Shown: positions 1 to 7,243, counted from the first letter of the stretch. The stretch is 7,785 nucleotides of DNA from Pseudomonas sp. (GCA_029240955.1 JARDZH010000067.1:1-7785), one strand, 5' to 3'. The notes: generated by a model not told the origin, from the letters alone. A program made the numbers and translations.

Positions 1-1
1 C

Positions 2-316
2 GACAAGCGCGCGGGCGATCCTCCTGCGAATTTGCAGATAGAGGTTGTAGAAGAGCCGATGATTCTCGGGCCGTTCGCGCTTCAGCACGAGCCGGACGCG
101 CATCCTTCACTGCATGTATTGGCCGGTCACGTGCACCCGGTCTATCGGTTGCGAGGCCGTGGCCGGCAGAGCCTGCGTCTGGCGTGTTTCTACCTGGCGG
201 AGAAAGTCAGCCTGATGCCGGCGTTCGGTGAATTCACGGGCGGCTACGCCATTCAGCCCAACCCGGAAAGCCGTGTATACGTCACCGGCGACGGCGCCGT
301 ATGGGCTGTCCGATAA
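2..316 (+). CDS. pdeM: PdeM-like metallophosphoesterase, C-terminal part (5' end outside window)
   Basis: The reading frame is open from the first bases to the TAA at 314-316. No convincing start lies inside, so this is the last 104 codons of a gene that begins upstream. The visible part contains LAGHVHPVYRLRGRG followed by LPAFGEFTGG-type sequence (here LMPAFGEFTGGYAI). The GHxH element is the late metal-binding motif of calcineurin-like phosphoesterases. The 'HPVYRLRGRGRQSLRL' and 'PAFGEFTGG' blocks are what I recall from the ligase-associated DNA damage response endonuclease PdeM. In that family the protein is encoded with a DNA ligase and a helicase/exonuclease and is thought to act as a metal-dependent nuclease or phosphodiesterase in DNA repair. 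Only the C-terminal end is visible, so the N-terminal catalytic motifs and the operon partners cannot be checked. Family assignment is by memory of the motif, not by a search. Confidence 0.8.
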   Translation, partial: DKRAGDPPANLQIEVVEEPMILGPFALQHEPDAHPSLHVLAGHVHPVYRLRGRGRQSLRLACFYLAEKVSLMPAFGEFTGGYAIQPNPESRVYVTGDGAVWAVR

Positions 317-447
317 GGCTGAAATCATTTGGCTGAAACGCTTCATCGCCGCCTGTTACCCGACAAAAGCCGATTACCGCCGTCCTTCCGCCCACGCGCA
401 CGAATGCCCGGGGCGCAGGCAGGCTGGCATGCAGATTTCAGGAAAAT

Positions 448-672
448 TCAGGCAACGGGCGCAGGAGGCGGCTCGTCAGGGATGGTAGGTTCGCCAGGCT
501 CGGTAGGCTCCTGGAATGGAGTGTCTGGATCCGGTTGTCCAGGAATTCCACCGCCGACCATGTTGAGCTGCGAGTTGAAATGCGAATGGGCAAGCAACGA
601 CCAGGCAAGCAGTCCGATCTCGTTGGGCGGAGCAGACATTTCCCGGTCAGATGTTTTGTAGTCGGTCTTCAT
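448..672 (-). CDS. Small proline-rich hypothetical protein, 74 residues
   Basis: I do not recognise a function. The ATG at 670-672 has a good ribosome-binding site (GGGAG at 680-684 on the minus strand, 7 bases upstream), which supports this start over one 11 codons earlier. The N-terminal third is polar (MKTDYKTSDREMS). A short amphipathic or hydrophobic stretch follows at residues 19-29 (IGLLAWSLLAH), and then a GGGIPG hinge at 40-45. The rest, 46-74, is almost entirely P, E, D and T in repeated short units (QPDPDTP, EPTEPGEPTIPDEPPP). Such a tail is expected to be disordered and acidic. The hydrophobic stretch is too short to be a confident membrane helix, and there is no signal peptide. 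Short Pseudomonas proteins with similar PDPDTP-type tails exist as uncharacterised annotations, to my recollection. The gene lies downstream of dcd on the same strand, 110 bases away, and converges with the PdeM gene. Confidence 0.6.
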   Translation of the reverse strand: MKTDYKTSDREMSAPPNEIGLLAWSLLAHSHFNSQLNMVGGGIPGQPDPDTPFQEPTEPGEPTIPDEPPPAPVA

Positions 673-694
673 AGGGGCACTCCCGATCAGTGGC

Positions 695-717
695 CCCGCA
701 CACAACGTGTGTGCGGG
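695..717 (-). repeat. Perfect 9-bp inverted repeat in the leader of the small gene
   Basis: CCCGCACAC (695-703) and GTGTGCGGG (709-717) are exact reverse complements around a 5-base loop. There is no T run on either side, so it is not a standard intrinsic terminator. It lies 23 bases before the start codon of the proline-rich gene and 65 bases after the dcd stop. It could be a 5' stabilising or regulatory hairpin, a 3' end for dcd transcripts, or a protein-binding dyad. Confidence 0.6.
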
Positions 718-729
718 ATCATGTCAGCC

Positions 730-759
730 AATAGAGTGCGAAAAAGCTTATTAATTCAA
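730..759 (-). promoter_or_regulatory. Possible promoter for the proline-rich small gene
   Basis: Read on the minus strand, TTGAAT (754-759) is separated by 18 bases from TCTATT (730-735), within the most AT-rich part of this intergenic region. Each box matches the sigma70 consensus at four of six positions. Transcription would start near 723, so the mRNA would open directly with the hairpin at 695-717. The call is weak; read-through from dcd is an alternative. Confidence 0.3.
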
Positions 760-782
760 TTTGCGTCAGACCGAAACGTGGA

Positions 783-1349
783 TCAGGTACGCGGCAAGGT
801 CACGCCGCGCTGGCCTTGGTACTTGCCGCCACGGTCCTTGTAAGACACTTCACACTCCTCGTCGGATTCGAGGAAAAGCATCTGTGCGACGCCTTCATTG
901 GCGTAGATCTTGGCCGGCAGCGTCGTGGTGTTGGAGAACTCCAGCGTCACGTGCCCTTCCCATTCCGGCTCAAGCGGTGTGACGTTGACGATGATGCCGC
1001 AGCGAGCGTACGTGCTCTTGCCCAGACAGATGGTCAGCACGTTGCGTGGAATCCGGAAGTATTCGACGGTACGCGCCAGGGCAAAGGAGTTGGGCGGGAT
1101 GATGCACACGTCGCTCTTGATATCGACGAAGCTTTTCTCATCGAAGTTTTTCGGATCGACGGTCGCGGAGTTGATGTTCGTGAACACCTTGAATTCGTCT
1201 GCGCAACGTACGTCGTAGCCATAGCTGGAAACGCCGAAGGAGATCAGCCGGTCGGCGCCTTCGCCGCGCACCTGGCGCTCGACGAAGGGCTCGATCATGC
1301 CGTGCTCTTGCGCCATGCGGCGAATCCACTTGTCCGATTTGATGCTCAT
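783..1349 (-). CDS. dcd: dCTP deaminase
   Basis: This 188-residue protein converts dCTP to dUTP and ammonia, feeding dUTPase and thymidylate synthesis in the cytosol. It is a homotrimer in the Dcd/dUTPase fold. The length and sequence match the family throughout. Visible blocks are [10 protein letters not shown] (39-48), [10 protein letters not shown] (110-119, carrying the phosphate-contacting Ser112 and Arg116) and [16 protein letters not shown] (125-140). Glu137 in the last block corresponds to the catalytic Glu138 of the E. coli enzyme. The C-terminal [13 protein letters not shown] segment is the usual active-site lid. The ATG at 1347-1349 is preferred over an upstream in-frame one at 1503-1505. 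It has AGGA 7 bases upstream, it begins with the conserved [11 protein letters not shown], and the extra 52 residues would span the promoter at 1390-1418. The protein appears intact. Confidence 0.97.
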   Translation of the reverse strand: MSIKSDKWIRRMAQEHGMIEPFVERQVRGEGADRLISFGVSSYGYDVRCADEFKVFTNINSATVDPKNFDEKSFVDIKSDVCIIPPNSFALARTVEYFRIPRNVLTICLGKSTYARCGIIVNVTPLEPEWEGHVTLEFSNTTTLPAKIYANEGVAQMLFLESDEECEVSYKDRGGKYQGQRGVTLPRT

Positions 1350-1389
1350 GGCGGTGTCCTGAATAGCGAGGTGAAGAAAGATGGACGGC

Positions 1390-1418
1390 ATCTTACCGGG
1401 CCGGGCCGCCGTGTTCAA
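1390..1418 (-). promoter_or_regulatory. Sigma70-type promoter of dcd
   Basis: On the minus strand TTGAAC (1413-1418) and TAAGAT (1390-1395) are separated by exactly 17 GC-rich bases. The -35 box matches consensus at five of six positions, the -10 box at four or five. The predicted start near 1383 gives a 5' leader of about 34 bases. This promoter argues against any longer Dcd reading frame. Confidence 0.7.
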
Positions 1419-1532
1419 AGGCCGCGAGAAGCTACGCCGCTTGGCAGGAGCACCACTTTGAGCGGCTTTCGAAATAATACTCGACAGCCCATTGGCACAT
1501 CCCACAAAAAGGGTTAAGGTGGTGCCACTGTG

Positions 1533-1561
1533 TTGCTTGTGTCACTGAGAATCTCTACACG
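1533..1561 (+). promoter_or_regulatory. Possible promoter of the cold-shock gene
   Basis: TTGCTT (1533-1538) and TACACG (1556-1561) are 17 bases apart, in a 320-base gene-free interval (1350-1669) that also holds the dcd promoter. Transcription from here would give a leader of about 100 bases, as is common for cold-shock genes. The -10 box is poor, and a second candidate -35 (TTGAAT at 1565-1570) lies just downstream, so the exact start is uncertain. Confidence 0.35.
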
Positions 1562-1609
1562 ATGTTGAATTTCGATCCAACGATCTACATGAATTTTCCA
1601 GCTCTTTGC

Positions 1610-1639
1610 ACTCAGTCTCGGCCAGGGCTCTTCCTGAGT
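1610..1639 (+). promoter_or_regulatory. Hairpin in the cold-shock gene leader
   Basis: ACTCAG (1610-1615) pairs with CTGAGT (1634-1639) around an 18-base loop that can itself close with a GCC/GGC pair. The flanking GC (1608-1609) can extend the stem against GC at 1641-1642 with one bulged base. It ends 17 bases before the ribosome-binding site. Leaders of csp genes often refold with temperature; whether this one does is inference. Confidence 0.35.
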
Positions 1640-1669
1640 CGCAGTTAACTTTGTCCAAGGAGATACATC

Positions 1670-1879
1670 ATGTCCAATCGCCAAACCGGTACCGTTAAGT
1701 GGTTCAACGATGAAAAAGGCTTCGGCTTCATCACTCCACAATCCGGTGACGACCTGTTCGTGCACTTCAAAGCTATCCAATCTGACGGCTTCAAGAGCCT
1801 GAAAGAAGGCCAGCAGGTTTCTTTCATCGCTACCCGCGGTCAGAAAGGCATGCAGGCTGAGGAAGTTCAAGTTATCTAA
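1670..1879 (+). CDS. Cold-shock domain protein (CspA/CapB type)
   Basis: This is a single cold-shock domain of 69 residues, the standard length. It binds single-stranded RNA and DNA and acts as an RNA chaperone that melts structure at low temperature. Both nucleic-acid binding motifs are present: RNP1 as KGFGFITP (16-23) and RNP2 as DLFVHF (28-33). They follow the conserved GTVKWFN (7-13), whose Trp11 stacks on bases. The start is fixed by a strong AAGGAGA at 1657-1663, 6 bases before the ATG. The sequence resembles the Pseudomonas CapB/CspA group; which paralogue, and whether it is actually cold-inducible, cannot be told from sequence. The gene stands alone between its own leader and a strong terminator, so it is a monocistronic unit. 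Confidence 0.95.
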   Translation: MSNRQTGTVKWFNDEKGFGFITPQSGDDLFVHFKAIQSDGFKSLKEGQQVSFIATRGQKGMQAEEVQVI

Positions 1880-1897
1880 CTTGTACTGATCCGCTTG

Positions 1898-1927
1898 AAG
1901 ACCCCGCCCTCAAAAGCGGGGTTTTTT
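1898..1927 (+). terminator. Intrinsic terminator of the cold-shock gene
   Basis: ACCCCGC (1901-1907) pairs perfectly with GCGGGGT (1916-1922) around an 8-base loop. It is followed by a run of six T (1922-1927) and preceded by AAG, which extends the stem. It lies about 20 bases after the stop. On the minus strand there is no matching U tract, so it probably acts in one direction. Confidence 0.92.
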
Positions 1928-1942
1928 ATTGCCTGCAGAAAC

Positions 1943-1978
1943 GGGTGGCGCACCCACCGGACCCTTGCGAATCCGGTG
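1943..1978 (-). terminator. Tandem hairpins downstream of mrp, possible terminator
   Basis: Two adjacent inverted repeats occur 20 bases beyond the mrp stop. CACCGGA (1955-1961) pairs with TCCGGTG (1972-1978), and GGGTG (1943-1947) pairs with CACCC (1951-1955). On the minus strand the pair is followed only by GTTTCTG, so as an intrinsic terminator it is weak. It sits between convergent genes, where a 3' end is expected. Confidence 0.4.
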
Positions 1979-1998
1979 AGACGTTGCTGCTTGATCTG

Positions 1999-3093
1999 TC
2001 AGTCGTCGCTGACCGAGATGGTCGGCATTGCGGGGCTCGCCGCTTCCTGCAACACGATACGCGCGCCGACATGGCGGGCCAGCTCCTGATACACCATCGC
2101 AATCTGGCTCTCAGGCTCGGCGATGGCAGTCGGTTTGCCGCCGTCAGCCTGTTCGCGGATCAGCATCGACAGCGGCAACGAGGCCAATAGTTCAACGCCA
2201 TATTGCGAAGCCAGCTTCTCGCCGCCTCCCTCGCCAAACAGATGCTCAGCGTGGCCACAGTTCGAGCAGATGTGCACGGCCATATTCTCCACCACGCCAA
2301 GCACGGGAATATTGACCTTGCGGAACATCTCCACGCCTTTCTTGGCATCCAGCAGCGCAAGATCCTGTGGCGTGGTCACGATCACGGCGCCGGCGACCGG
2401 CACCTTCTGCGCGAGCGTCAACTGGATATCGCCGGTACCCGGTGGCATATCGATCACCAGATAATCCAGGTCATTCCAGGCAGTCTGGGTCACCAGCTGC
2501 AGCAGCGCGCCGGACACCATCGGGCCGCGCCAGACCATCGGCGTGTCGTCATCGGTCAGAAACGCCATGGACATGACTTCGACCCCGTGCGCCTCGATCG
2601 GCACGAACCATTTCTGATCTTTGATTTTGGGCCGCGTCCCTTCTGCAATACCGAACATCACGCCCTGGCTTGGCCCGTAAATGTCCGCGTCGAGTATCCC
2701 CACCCGTGCGCCTTCCCGGGACAACGCGAGCGCCAGGTTAGCGGCAGTTGTGGACTTGCCCACGCCGCCCTTGCCTGACGCTACGGCGACGATGTTTTTG
2801 ACATTGGCCAAACCCGGCACCTGGCCCTGAGCCTTGTGCGCACTGATCACGCTACGGATATCGACCCGTGCCGCAGTAACACCGTCAAGGCCTTCGACGG
2901 CGGTCTTCAACACCTGCGCCCAGCCGTTGCGGAACAGTGCGGCGGCGTAGCCCAGCTCCAGCTGAACCGTCACCTGACCGCCCTGGATATCGATGGCCCG
3001 CACGCAACCGGCGCTGACCGGATCCTGATTCAAGTAAGGGTCGGTGTACTGGCGAAGAATCGTCTCCACCGCTGCGCGATCGACTGCGCTCAT
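1999..3093 (-). CDS. apbC: Iron-sulfur cluster carrier ATPase Mrp/ApbC
   Basis: This 364-residue P-loop ATPase of the Mrp/ApbC/NBP35 group carries and delivers 4Fe-4S clusters to apoproteins in the cytosol. Residues 5-85 form the N-terminal MIP18 (DUF59) domain. The ATPase domain starts near 98 with the deviant Walker A SGKGGVGKST (106-115), whose signature lysine is Lys108. It continues with the switch region LDADIYGPSQ (134-143) and the Walker B-like VIDMPPGTGD (213-222). The ENMA(V) block and a CxxC pair (Cys276, Cys279) follow; in this family the pair bridges a cluster between two subunits. The start ATG at 3091-3093 has GGAG 7 bases upstream. Length and motifs are complete. It is divergent from metG, an arrangement I recall in other Pseudomonas genomes. 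Confidence 0.96.
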   Translation of the reverse strand: MSAVDRAAVETILRQYTDPYLNQDPVSAGCVRAIDIQGGQVTVQLELGYAAALFRNGWAQVLKTAVEGLDGVTAARVDIRSVISAHKAQGQVPGLANVKNIVAVASGKGGVGKSTTAANLALALSREGARVGILDADIYGPSQGVMFGIAEGTRPKIKDQKWFVPIEAHGVEVMSMAFLTDDDTPMVWRGPMVSGALLQLVTQTAWNDLDYLVIDMPPGTGDIQLTLAQKVPVAGAVIVTTPQDLALLDAKKGVEMFRKVNIPVLGVVENMAVHICSNCGHAEHLFGEGGGEKLASQYGVELLASLPLSMLIREQADGGKPTAIAEPESQIAMVYQELARHVGARIVLQEAASPAMPTISVSDD

Positions 3094-3202
3094 GGGCTCG
3101 CTCCGAAAAAGGCTGACTGAAACAGGCGGCTATCCTAACCGTTCTCTCAGCCGGCGACATGGTTTCACTGCGTTTTCAGGATCATTCCCACATCGCGGCG
3201 AG

Positions 3203-3231
3203 GTGAAAAAAAATCCTCAGACCTTTATAGT
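3203..3231 (+). promoter_or_regulatory. Promoter of metG
   Basis: GTGAAA (3203-3208) and TATAGT (3226-3231) are 17 bases apart with an A-rich spacer. They match consensus at four and five of six positions. The leader would be about 29 bases. The opposing mrp promoter must lie in the same 173-base interval; the only candidate I see is a TAGGAT -10 box (3132-3137, minus strand) without a clear -35. Confidence 0.6.
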
Positions 3232-3266
3232 GGCCGACCTCCGTTTCACTTCAAGTAGCCGAGCCC

Positions 3267-5309
3267 ATGTCCGAGCCACGCCAGATTCTCGTTACCAGCG
3301 CCCTTCCCTATGCCAACGGTTCCATTCACCTTGGCCACATGCTCGAGTACATCCAGACCGACATGTGGGTGCGGTTCCAGAAGCATCGCGGCAATCAGTG
3401 CACGTACGTCTGTGCCGACGACGCCCACGGCTCGGCGATCATGCTGCGTGCCGAGCGCGAAGGCATCACGCCGGAACAGCTTATCGACTATGTAAAAGCC
3501 GAGCACAGCGCGGACTTCGCCGATTTCCTGGTCGACTTCGACAACTTCCACTCGACTCACTCGGAAGAAAACCGCGAGTTGTCGAGCATGATCTACAAGC
3601 GCCTGCGTGATGCCGGCCACATCGCGACGCGCTCGATCACCCAGTATTTCGACCCGGACAAGAAGATGTTCCTGGCCGACCGCTTCATCAAAGGCACCTG
3701 CCCGAAATGCGGCACTGAGGATCAGTACGGCGATAACTGCGAAAAATGCGGCGCCACTTACGCCCCGACTGACCTGAAGGATCCGAAATCGGCGATTTCG
3801 GGCGCCACGCCGGTGCTCAAGGAGTCCAAGCACTTCTTCTTCGACCTGCCGGCCTTCGACGCCATGCTCAAGAGCTGGACCCGCAGCGGCGCATTGCAGG
3901 ACGCAGTCGCCAACAAGCTGGCCGAGTGGCTGGACAGCGGGTTGCAGCAGTGGGACATCTCCCGTGACGCGCCGTATTTCGGTTTCGAGATCCCTGACGA
4001 GCCCGGCAAGTATTTCTATGTATGGCTGGACGCGCCGATCGGCTACATGGCCAGCTTCAAGAACCTGTGCACCCGCCGTCCCGATCTGGACTTCGATGCG
4101 TACTGGTCCAAGGATTCAACCACCGAGCTGTATCACTTCATCGGCAAGGACATCGTCAACTTCCACGCCCTGTTCTGGCCGGCAATGCTCGAAGGCGCAG
4201 GCCTGCGCAAGCCGACCGCGGTCAACGTTCATGGCTACATCACCGTCAACGGCCAGAAGATGTCGAAGTCTCGCGGTACGTTCATCAAGGCTCGCACCTA
4301 CCTGGATCATCTGTCGCCGGAATACCTGCGCTACTACTACGCCTCCAAGCTGGGCCGTGGTGTCGACGACCTGGACCTGAACCTGGAAGACTTCGTGCAG
4401 AAGGTCAACTCGGACCTGATCGGCAAGGTCGTGAATATCGCCAGCCGTTGTGCCGGCTTCATTCACAAGGGCAACGCCGGGGTCATGGTCGACAGCAACG
4501 CTGCGCCAGAGCTGACCGACGCGTTCCTGGCGGCTGCGCCAAGCATTGCCGAAGCTTACGAGGCGCGCGATTTCTCCCGCGCCATGCGCGAAACCATGGC
4601 CTTGGCCGACCGCGCCAACGCGTTCATCGCCGACAAGGCGCCGTGGTCCCTCGCCAAACAGGAAGGCAAGCAGGACGAAGTCCAGGCCATCTGCACCTTG
4701 GGTATTAACCTGTTCCGCCAGCTGGTGATCTTCCTCAAGCCGGTCCTGCCTGCGCTCGCGGCTGATGCCGAGAAATTCCTGAACGTCGAACCGCTCACCT
4801 GGGACGATCACAAGACATTGCTGAGCAATCACTCGCTCAACCCGTTCTCGGCGCTGATGACTCGTATCGATCCGGCTAAGGTGGACGCCATGACTGCCGC
4901 CTCCAGGGAAGACCTGGTCGAATCCAGTTCCGATACCGCCCCCAAGGGCAACGGCGAGCTGGCCAAAGATCCGCTGTCCCCGGAAATCGAGTTCGATGCT
5001 TTCGCTGCGGTCGACCTGCGTGTCGCCCTGATTCTGAAGGCTGAGCACGTTGAAGGTGCGGACAAGCTGTTGCGCCTGACGCTGGATATCGGAGACGAGC
5101 AGCGGAACGTGTTTTCCGGCATCAAGAGCGCGTATCCGAACCCGTCAGAGCTCGAAGGCCGTTTGACGATGATGATCGCCAACCTGAAGCCGAGAAAGAT
5201 GCGCTTCGGTATTTCCGAAGGCATGGTGATGGCCGCAGGGCCTGGCGGAGAGGAAATCTATCTGCTGAGCCCGGACAGCGGTGCCAAACCAGGCCAGCGC
5301 ATCAAGTAA
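3267..5309 (+). CDS. metG: Methionyl-tRNA synthetase
   Basis: This 680-residue class I aminoacyl-tRNA synthetase charges tRNA-Met with methionine, in the cytosol. The Rossmann catalytic domain carries the HIGH-type signature HLGH (21-24) and KMSKS (331-335). Between them is a zinc knuckle with four cysteines (145, 148, 158, 161), as in the E. coli-type enzyme. WLDAPIGY (253-260) belongs to the methionine-binding region. An alpha-helical anticodon-binding domain follows (about 390-550). Residues from about 573 to 680 are the EMAP/Trbp111-like OB-fold that binds tRNA and makes the dimer; this part is absent from the short MetG forms. The Shine-Dalgarno is poor (AAGTAGCCGAGCCC before the ATG), but the start matches the conserved N-terminus [18 protein letters not shown]. 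Nothing is missing or disrupted. Confidence 0.98.
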   Translation: MSEPRQILVTSALPYANGSIHLGHMLEYIQTDMWVRFQKHRGNQCTYVCADDAHGSAIMLRAEREGITPEQLIDYVKAEHSADFADFLVDFDNFHSTHSEENRELSSMIYKRLRDAGHIATRSITQYFDPDKKMFLADRFIKGTCPKCGTEDQYGDNCEKCGATYAPTDLKDPKSAISGATPVLKESKHFFFDLPAFDAMLKSWTRSGALQDAVANKLAEWLDSGLQQWDISRDAPYFGFEIPDEPGKYFYVWLDAPIGYMASFKNLCTRRPDLDFDAYWSKDSTTELYHFIGKDIVNFHALFWPAMLEGAGLRKPTAVNVHGYITVNGQKMSKSRGTFIKARTYLDHLSPEYLRYYYASKLGRGVDDLDLNLEDFVQKVNSDLIGKVVNIASRCAGFIHKGNAGVMVDSNAAPELTDAFLAAAPSIAEAYEARDFSRAMRETMALADRANAFIADKAPWSLAKQEGKQDEVQAICTLGINLFRQLVIFLKPVLPALAADAEKFLNVEPLTWDDHKTLLSNHSLNPFSALMTRIDPAKVDAMTAASREDLVESSSDTAPKGNGELAKDPLSPEIEFDAFAAVDLRVALILKAEHVEGADKLLRLTLDIGDEQRNVFSGIKSAYPNPSELEGRLTMMIANLKPRKMRFGISEGMVMAAGPGGEEIYLLSPDSGAKPGQRIK

Positions 5310-5324
5310 AACCTTTATGCTCAC

Positions 5325-5346
5325 GGGCACCTCAGTCGGGGTGCCC
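5325..5346 (+). terminator. Hairpin after metG without a U tract
   Basis: GGGCACC (5325-5331) pairs exactly with GGTGCCC (5340-5346), 15 bases after the metG stop; a U-G pair can extend the stem. The following bases (TGTGCGCAC) are not U-rich. It may be a weak or Rho-assisted terminator, a partial attenuator between metG and rnfB, or an mRNA 3' stabiliser. Confidence 0.5.
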
Positions 5347-5441
5347 TGTGCGCACTCCTGTCGGCATCTATGCTGGGGAGTGGCGCTTTTCCCACATTCC
5401 TTGCGACGGCTTTCAGCCCGGCATTGCCCACCGACCCGATC

Positions 5442-6470
5442 ATGACCAACGCCCGTCACACGCTCAGCGGCCCTGCCTCAATCGGGCTGGTCGAACGAAT
5501 CGATGCCCTGCTGCCGCAGACCCAGTGTGGCAAGTGTGGTCATCCGGGCTGCAAGCCGTACGCAGAGGGCATTGCCGCCGGAGAGGCCATAAACCGATGC
5601 CCGCCCGGAGGGCAGGAAACCATCGCGCATCTGGCTGAACTGCTGAGCGTTCCCGCGCTACCGCTGGACCTTGAGAGAGGCGCAGCGCCTGCGCAGGTAG
5701 CCTATATACGCGAAGCCGAATGCATCGGCTGCACCAAGTGCATTCAGGCATGCCCGGTCGACGCGATCATGGGTGCAGCCAAGCAGATGCACACCGTTCT
5801 GATCGATGAGTGCACCGGATGCGATCTCTGTGTAGCGCCCTGCCCGGTCGACTGCATCGAGATGCATCCGCTCAATCCGTCGCAAGTGACCCCCATTGTT
5901 GGAGGTCTGGCTTTTTCTGTTCTGGAGCTGGATGCCCGTGCCCGAAAACGTGAGCACGCCCGCCAGCGTTTCGATGCTCGAAATCTCAGGCTGCAGCGTG
6001 AGCAGGACCGGCGGATCCGTGAACGCACGGCGCGCCAGTCGTTGCCTGCGCCTGCTGTGGCTGCAAGCCGGCAGCCCACGGCAGCCACAACCGCCGATGA
6101 AGCGGTGAAGCAGGCTCGTATCGCGCTCGCCATGAGCCGCGCTCAGCTGACCAAGTCGCTCAAGGCATTCGGGCACCCACCGATAGCCGAGCAGGCCGCG
6201 CGGCTCGCTCAACTGCAACTGGAGATGGAAGCTTGCGAGCGAGAGCTGGAACGCCTCATGGCTGTCGTCTCAAATGTGGCTGCGCCGATTACCCCCAAAG
6301 CTGACGCCAGCCTCGTGAAGCGCGCCAAAGTTCAGCTGGCGATGGCGCGAGCAGCGCTCAACAAGGCCAGCGCCGCTCAGGCACCGGCAGAAGACCTCGC
6401 CGCACTGCACGTCGCCGTGCAGACCGCAGAACAGGTCTTGGCGCAGGCTCAAGGCGCCGACGCCTCCTGA
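5442..6470 (+). CDS. rnfB: RnfB/RsxB-like iron-sulfur protein without membrane anchor, with long C-terminal repeat extension
   Basis: This 342-residue protein aligns with RnfB/RsxB, the ferredoxin-like subunit of the RNF/RSX electron-transport complex. An N-terminal 4Fe-4S domain uses Cys29, 32, 37 and 53 ([17 protein letters not shown], then NRCPPGG). Two classical 4Fe-4S ferredoxin motifs follow: Cys94/97/100/104 ([12 protein letters not shown]) and Cys124/127/130/134 ([12 protein letters not shown]). All twelve cysteines are present. The hydrophobic N-terminal helix of typical RnfB is missing, so the protein is probably soluble. Residues about 165-342 are a charged, alanine-rich helical extension with a repeat (222-239 and 292-309). 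The next gene is nth, not rnfC. The start is uncertain: the ATG at 5442 lacks a clear ribosome-binding site, and an in-frame ATG at 5370 would add 24 residues that do not look like a membrane helix. Electron-transfer partners cannot be inferred from this window. Confidence 0.85.
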   Translation: MTNARHTLSGPASIGLVERIDALLPQTQCGKCGHPGCKPYAEGIAAGEAINRCPPGGQETIAHLAELLSVPALPLDLERGAAPAQVAYIREAECIGCTKCIQACPVDAIMGAAKQMHTVLIDECTGCDLCVAPCPVDCIEMHPLNPSQVTPIVGGLAFSVLELDARARKREHARQRFDARNLRLQREQDRRIRERTARQSLPAPAVAASRQPTAATTADEAVKQARIALAMSRAQLTKSLKAFGHPPIAEQAARLAQLQLEMEACERELERLMAVVSNVAAPITPKADASLVKRAKVQLAMARAALNKASAAQAPAEDLAALHVAVQTAEQVLAQAQGADAS

Positions 6471-6604
6471 ATGGCGCTCAACCCGAGAGGTGATGCCAAC
6501 AGCTGCGAACCCGGTTTGGCAACTGCGGCAGCCCATGGCAAATTACTCGGATCATCCCGCGCCCTTACTGCGTTTGGCGCGATCACCAAGGAAACACTGC
6601 ACTC

Positions 6605-7243
6605 ATGAACGCTGCCAAACGCCTGGAGATCTTTCGCAGGCTGCACGAGGACAACCCGGACCCCAAGACCGAACTGGCCTACACGACGCCCTTCGAGTTG
6701 CTGATTGCGGTCATCCTCTCGGCGCAGGCGACCGATGTCGGGGTCAACAAGGCCACCGCGAAGCTCTATCCGGTCGCCAACACCCCACAAGCGATCTATG
6801 ACCTGGGCGTTGAAGGCCTGTCCCAGTACATCCGGACCATCGGCCTCTACAACAGCAAGGCGAAGAACGTTATAGAGACCTGCCGGCTGATTCTGGAACT
6901 GCACAACGGTGAAGTGCCGCAGACCCGAGAGGCGCTTGAGGCGTTACCGGGTGTTGGACGCAAGACTGCGAACGTGGTGCTCAATACAGCGTTCCGTCAG
7001 ATCGCGATGGCGGTCGATACTCATATCTTCCGGGTGAGCAACCGGACCAATATCGCGCCGGGCAAAACGGTGCTCGCAGTCGAAAAACAGCTGATGAAGT
7101 TTGTGCCTAAAGACTATCTGCTGGACGCGCACCATTGGCTCATTCTGCATGGCCGCTACGTCTGTCAGGCGCGTAAACCTCGCTGCGGCAGCTGCCGGAT
7201 TGAAGACTTGTGCGAGTACCGCCACAAAACGTCCGATGATTGA
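6605..7243 (+). CDS. nth: Endonuclease III (DNA glycosylase/AP lyase)
   Basis: This 212-residue base-excision repair enzyme removes oxidised pyrimidines and cleaves at abasic sites. The helix-hairpin-helix LPGVGRKTAN (114-123) contains the catalytic Lys120. Asp138 in VDTHIFRV (137-144) is the second catalytic residue. The C-terminal 4Fe-4S loop has the exact spacing C-x6-C-x2-C-x5-C (Cys187, 194, 197, 203). The length is the family norm. An AAGGA at 6588-6592 lies 12 bases upstream, slightly far, but the N-terminus MNAAKRLEIF fits the family. The gene follows rnfB after 134 bases that hold no other gene and no strong promoter, so co-transcription with rnfB is plausible. Confidence 0.97.
   Translation: MNAAKRLEIFRRLHEDNPDPKTELAYTTPFELLIAVILSAQATDVGVNKATAKLYPVANTPQAIYDLGVEGLSQYIRTIGLYNSKAKNVIETCRLILELHNGEVPQTREALEALPGVGRKTANVVLNTAFRQIAMAVDTHIFRVSNRTNIAPGKTVLAVEKQLMKFVPKDYLLDAHHWLILHGRYVCQARKPRCGSCRIEDLCEYRHKTSDD

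Noticed and set aside
317..338. Direct repeat GGCTGAAA twice, 14 bases apart, after the PdeM gene
   Set aside because: Two 8-base copies are within chance expectation, and nothing else suggests an attachment site or duplication.
816..1517. Open frame of 233 codons on the plus strand opposite dcd
   Set aside because: It is antisense to a clear Dcd, has no family-like motifs, and runs through the dcd promoter. Long antisense frames are common in GC-rich DNA.
1514..1870. Open frame of 118 codons opposite the cold-shock gene
   Set aside because: It covers the cold-shock coding sequence and its leader in reverse and shows no recognisable domain.
1943..1980. tRNA-like stem-loops after the cold-shock terminator
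   Set aside because: The stem CACCGGA/TCCGGTG recalls an arm of a tRNA, but there is no acceptor stem, T-loop consensus (GTTCGAATC) or cloverleaf around it.
4116..5048. Open frame of 310 codons on the minus strand inside metG
   Set aside because: It is complementary to conserved MetG sequence; its composition reflects the codon bias of the real gene.
5370..5441. Alternative longer N-terminus of RnfB
   Set aside because: The extra 24 residues have no ribosome-binding site before them, and their composition (prolines, glycines) is not that of the usual RnfB membrane helix.
6471..6604. Possible remnant of lost rnf genes between rnfB and nth
   Set aside because: I could not recognise any RnfC, D, G or E motif in any frame of these 134 bases, so a remnant cannot be supported.
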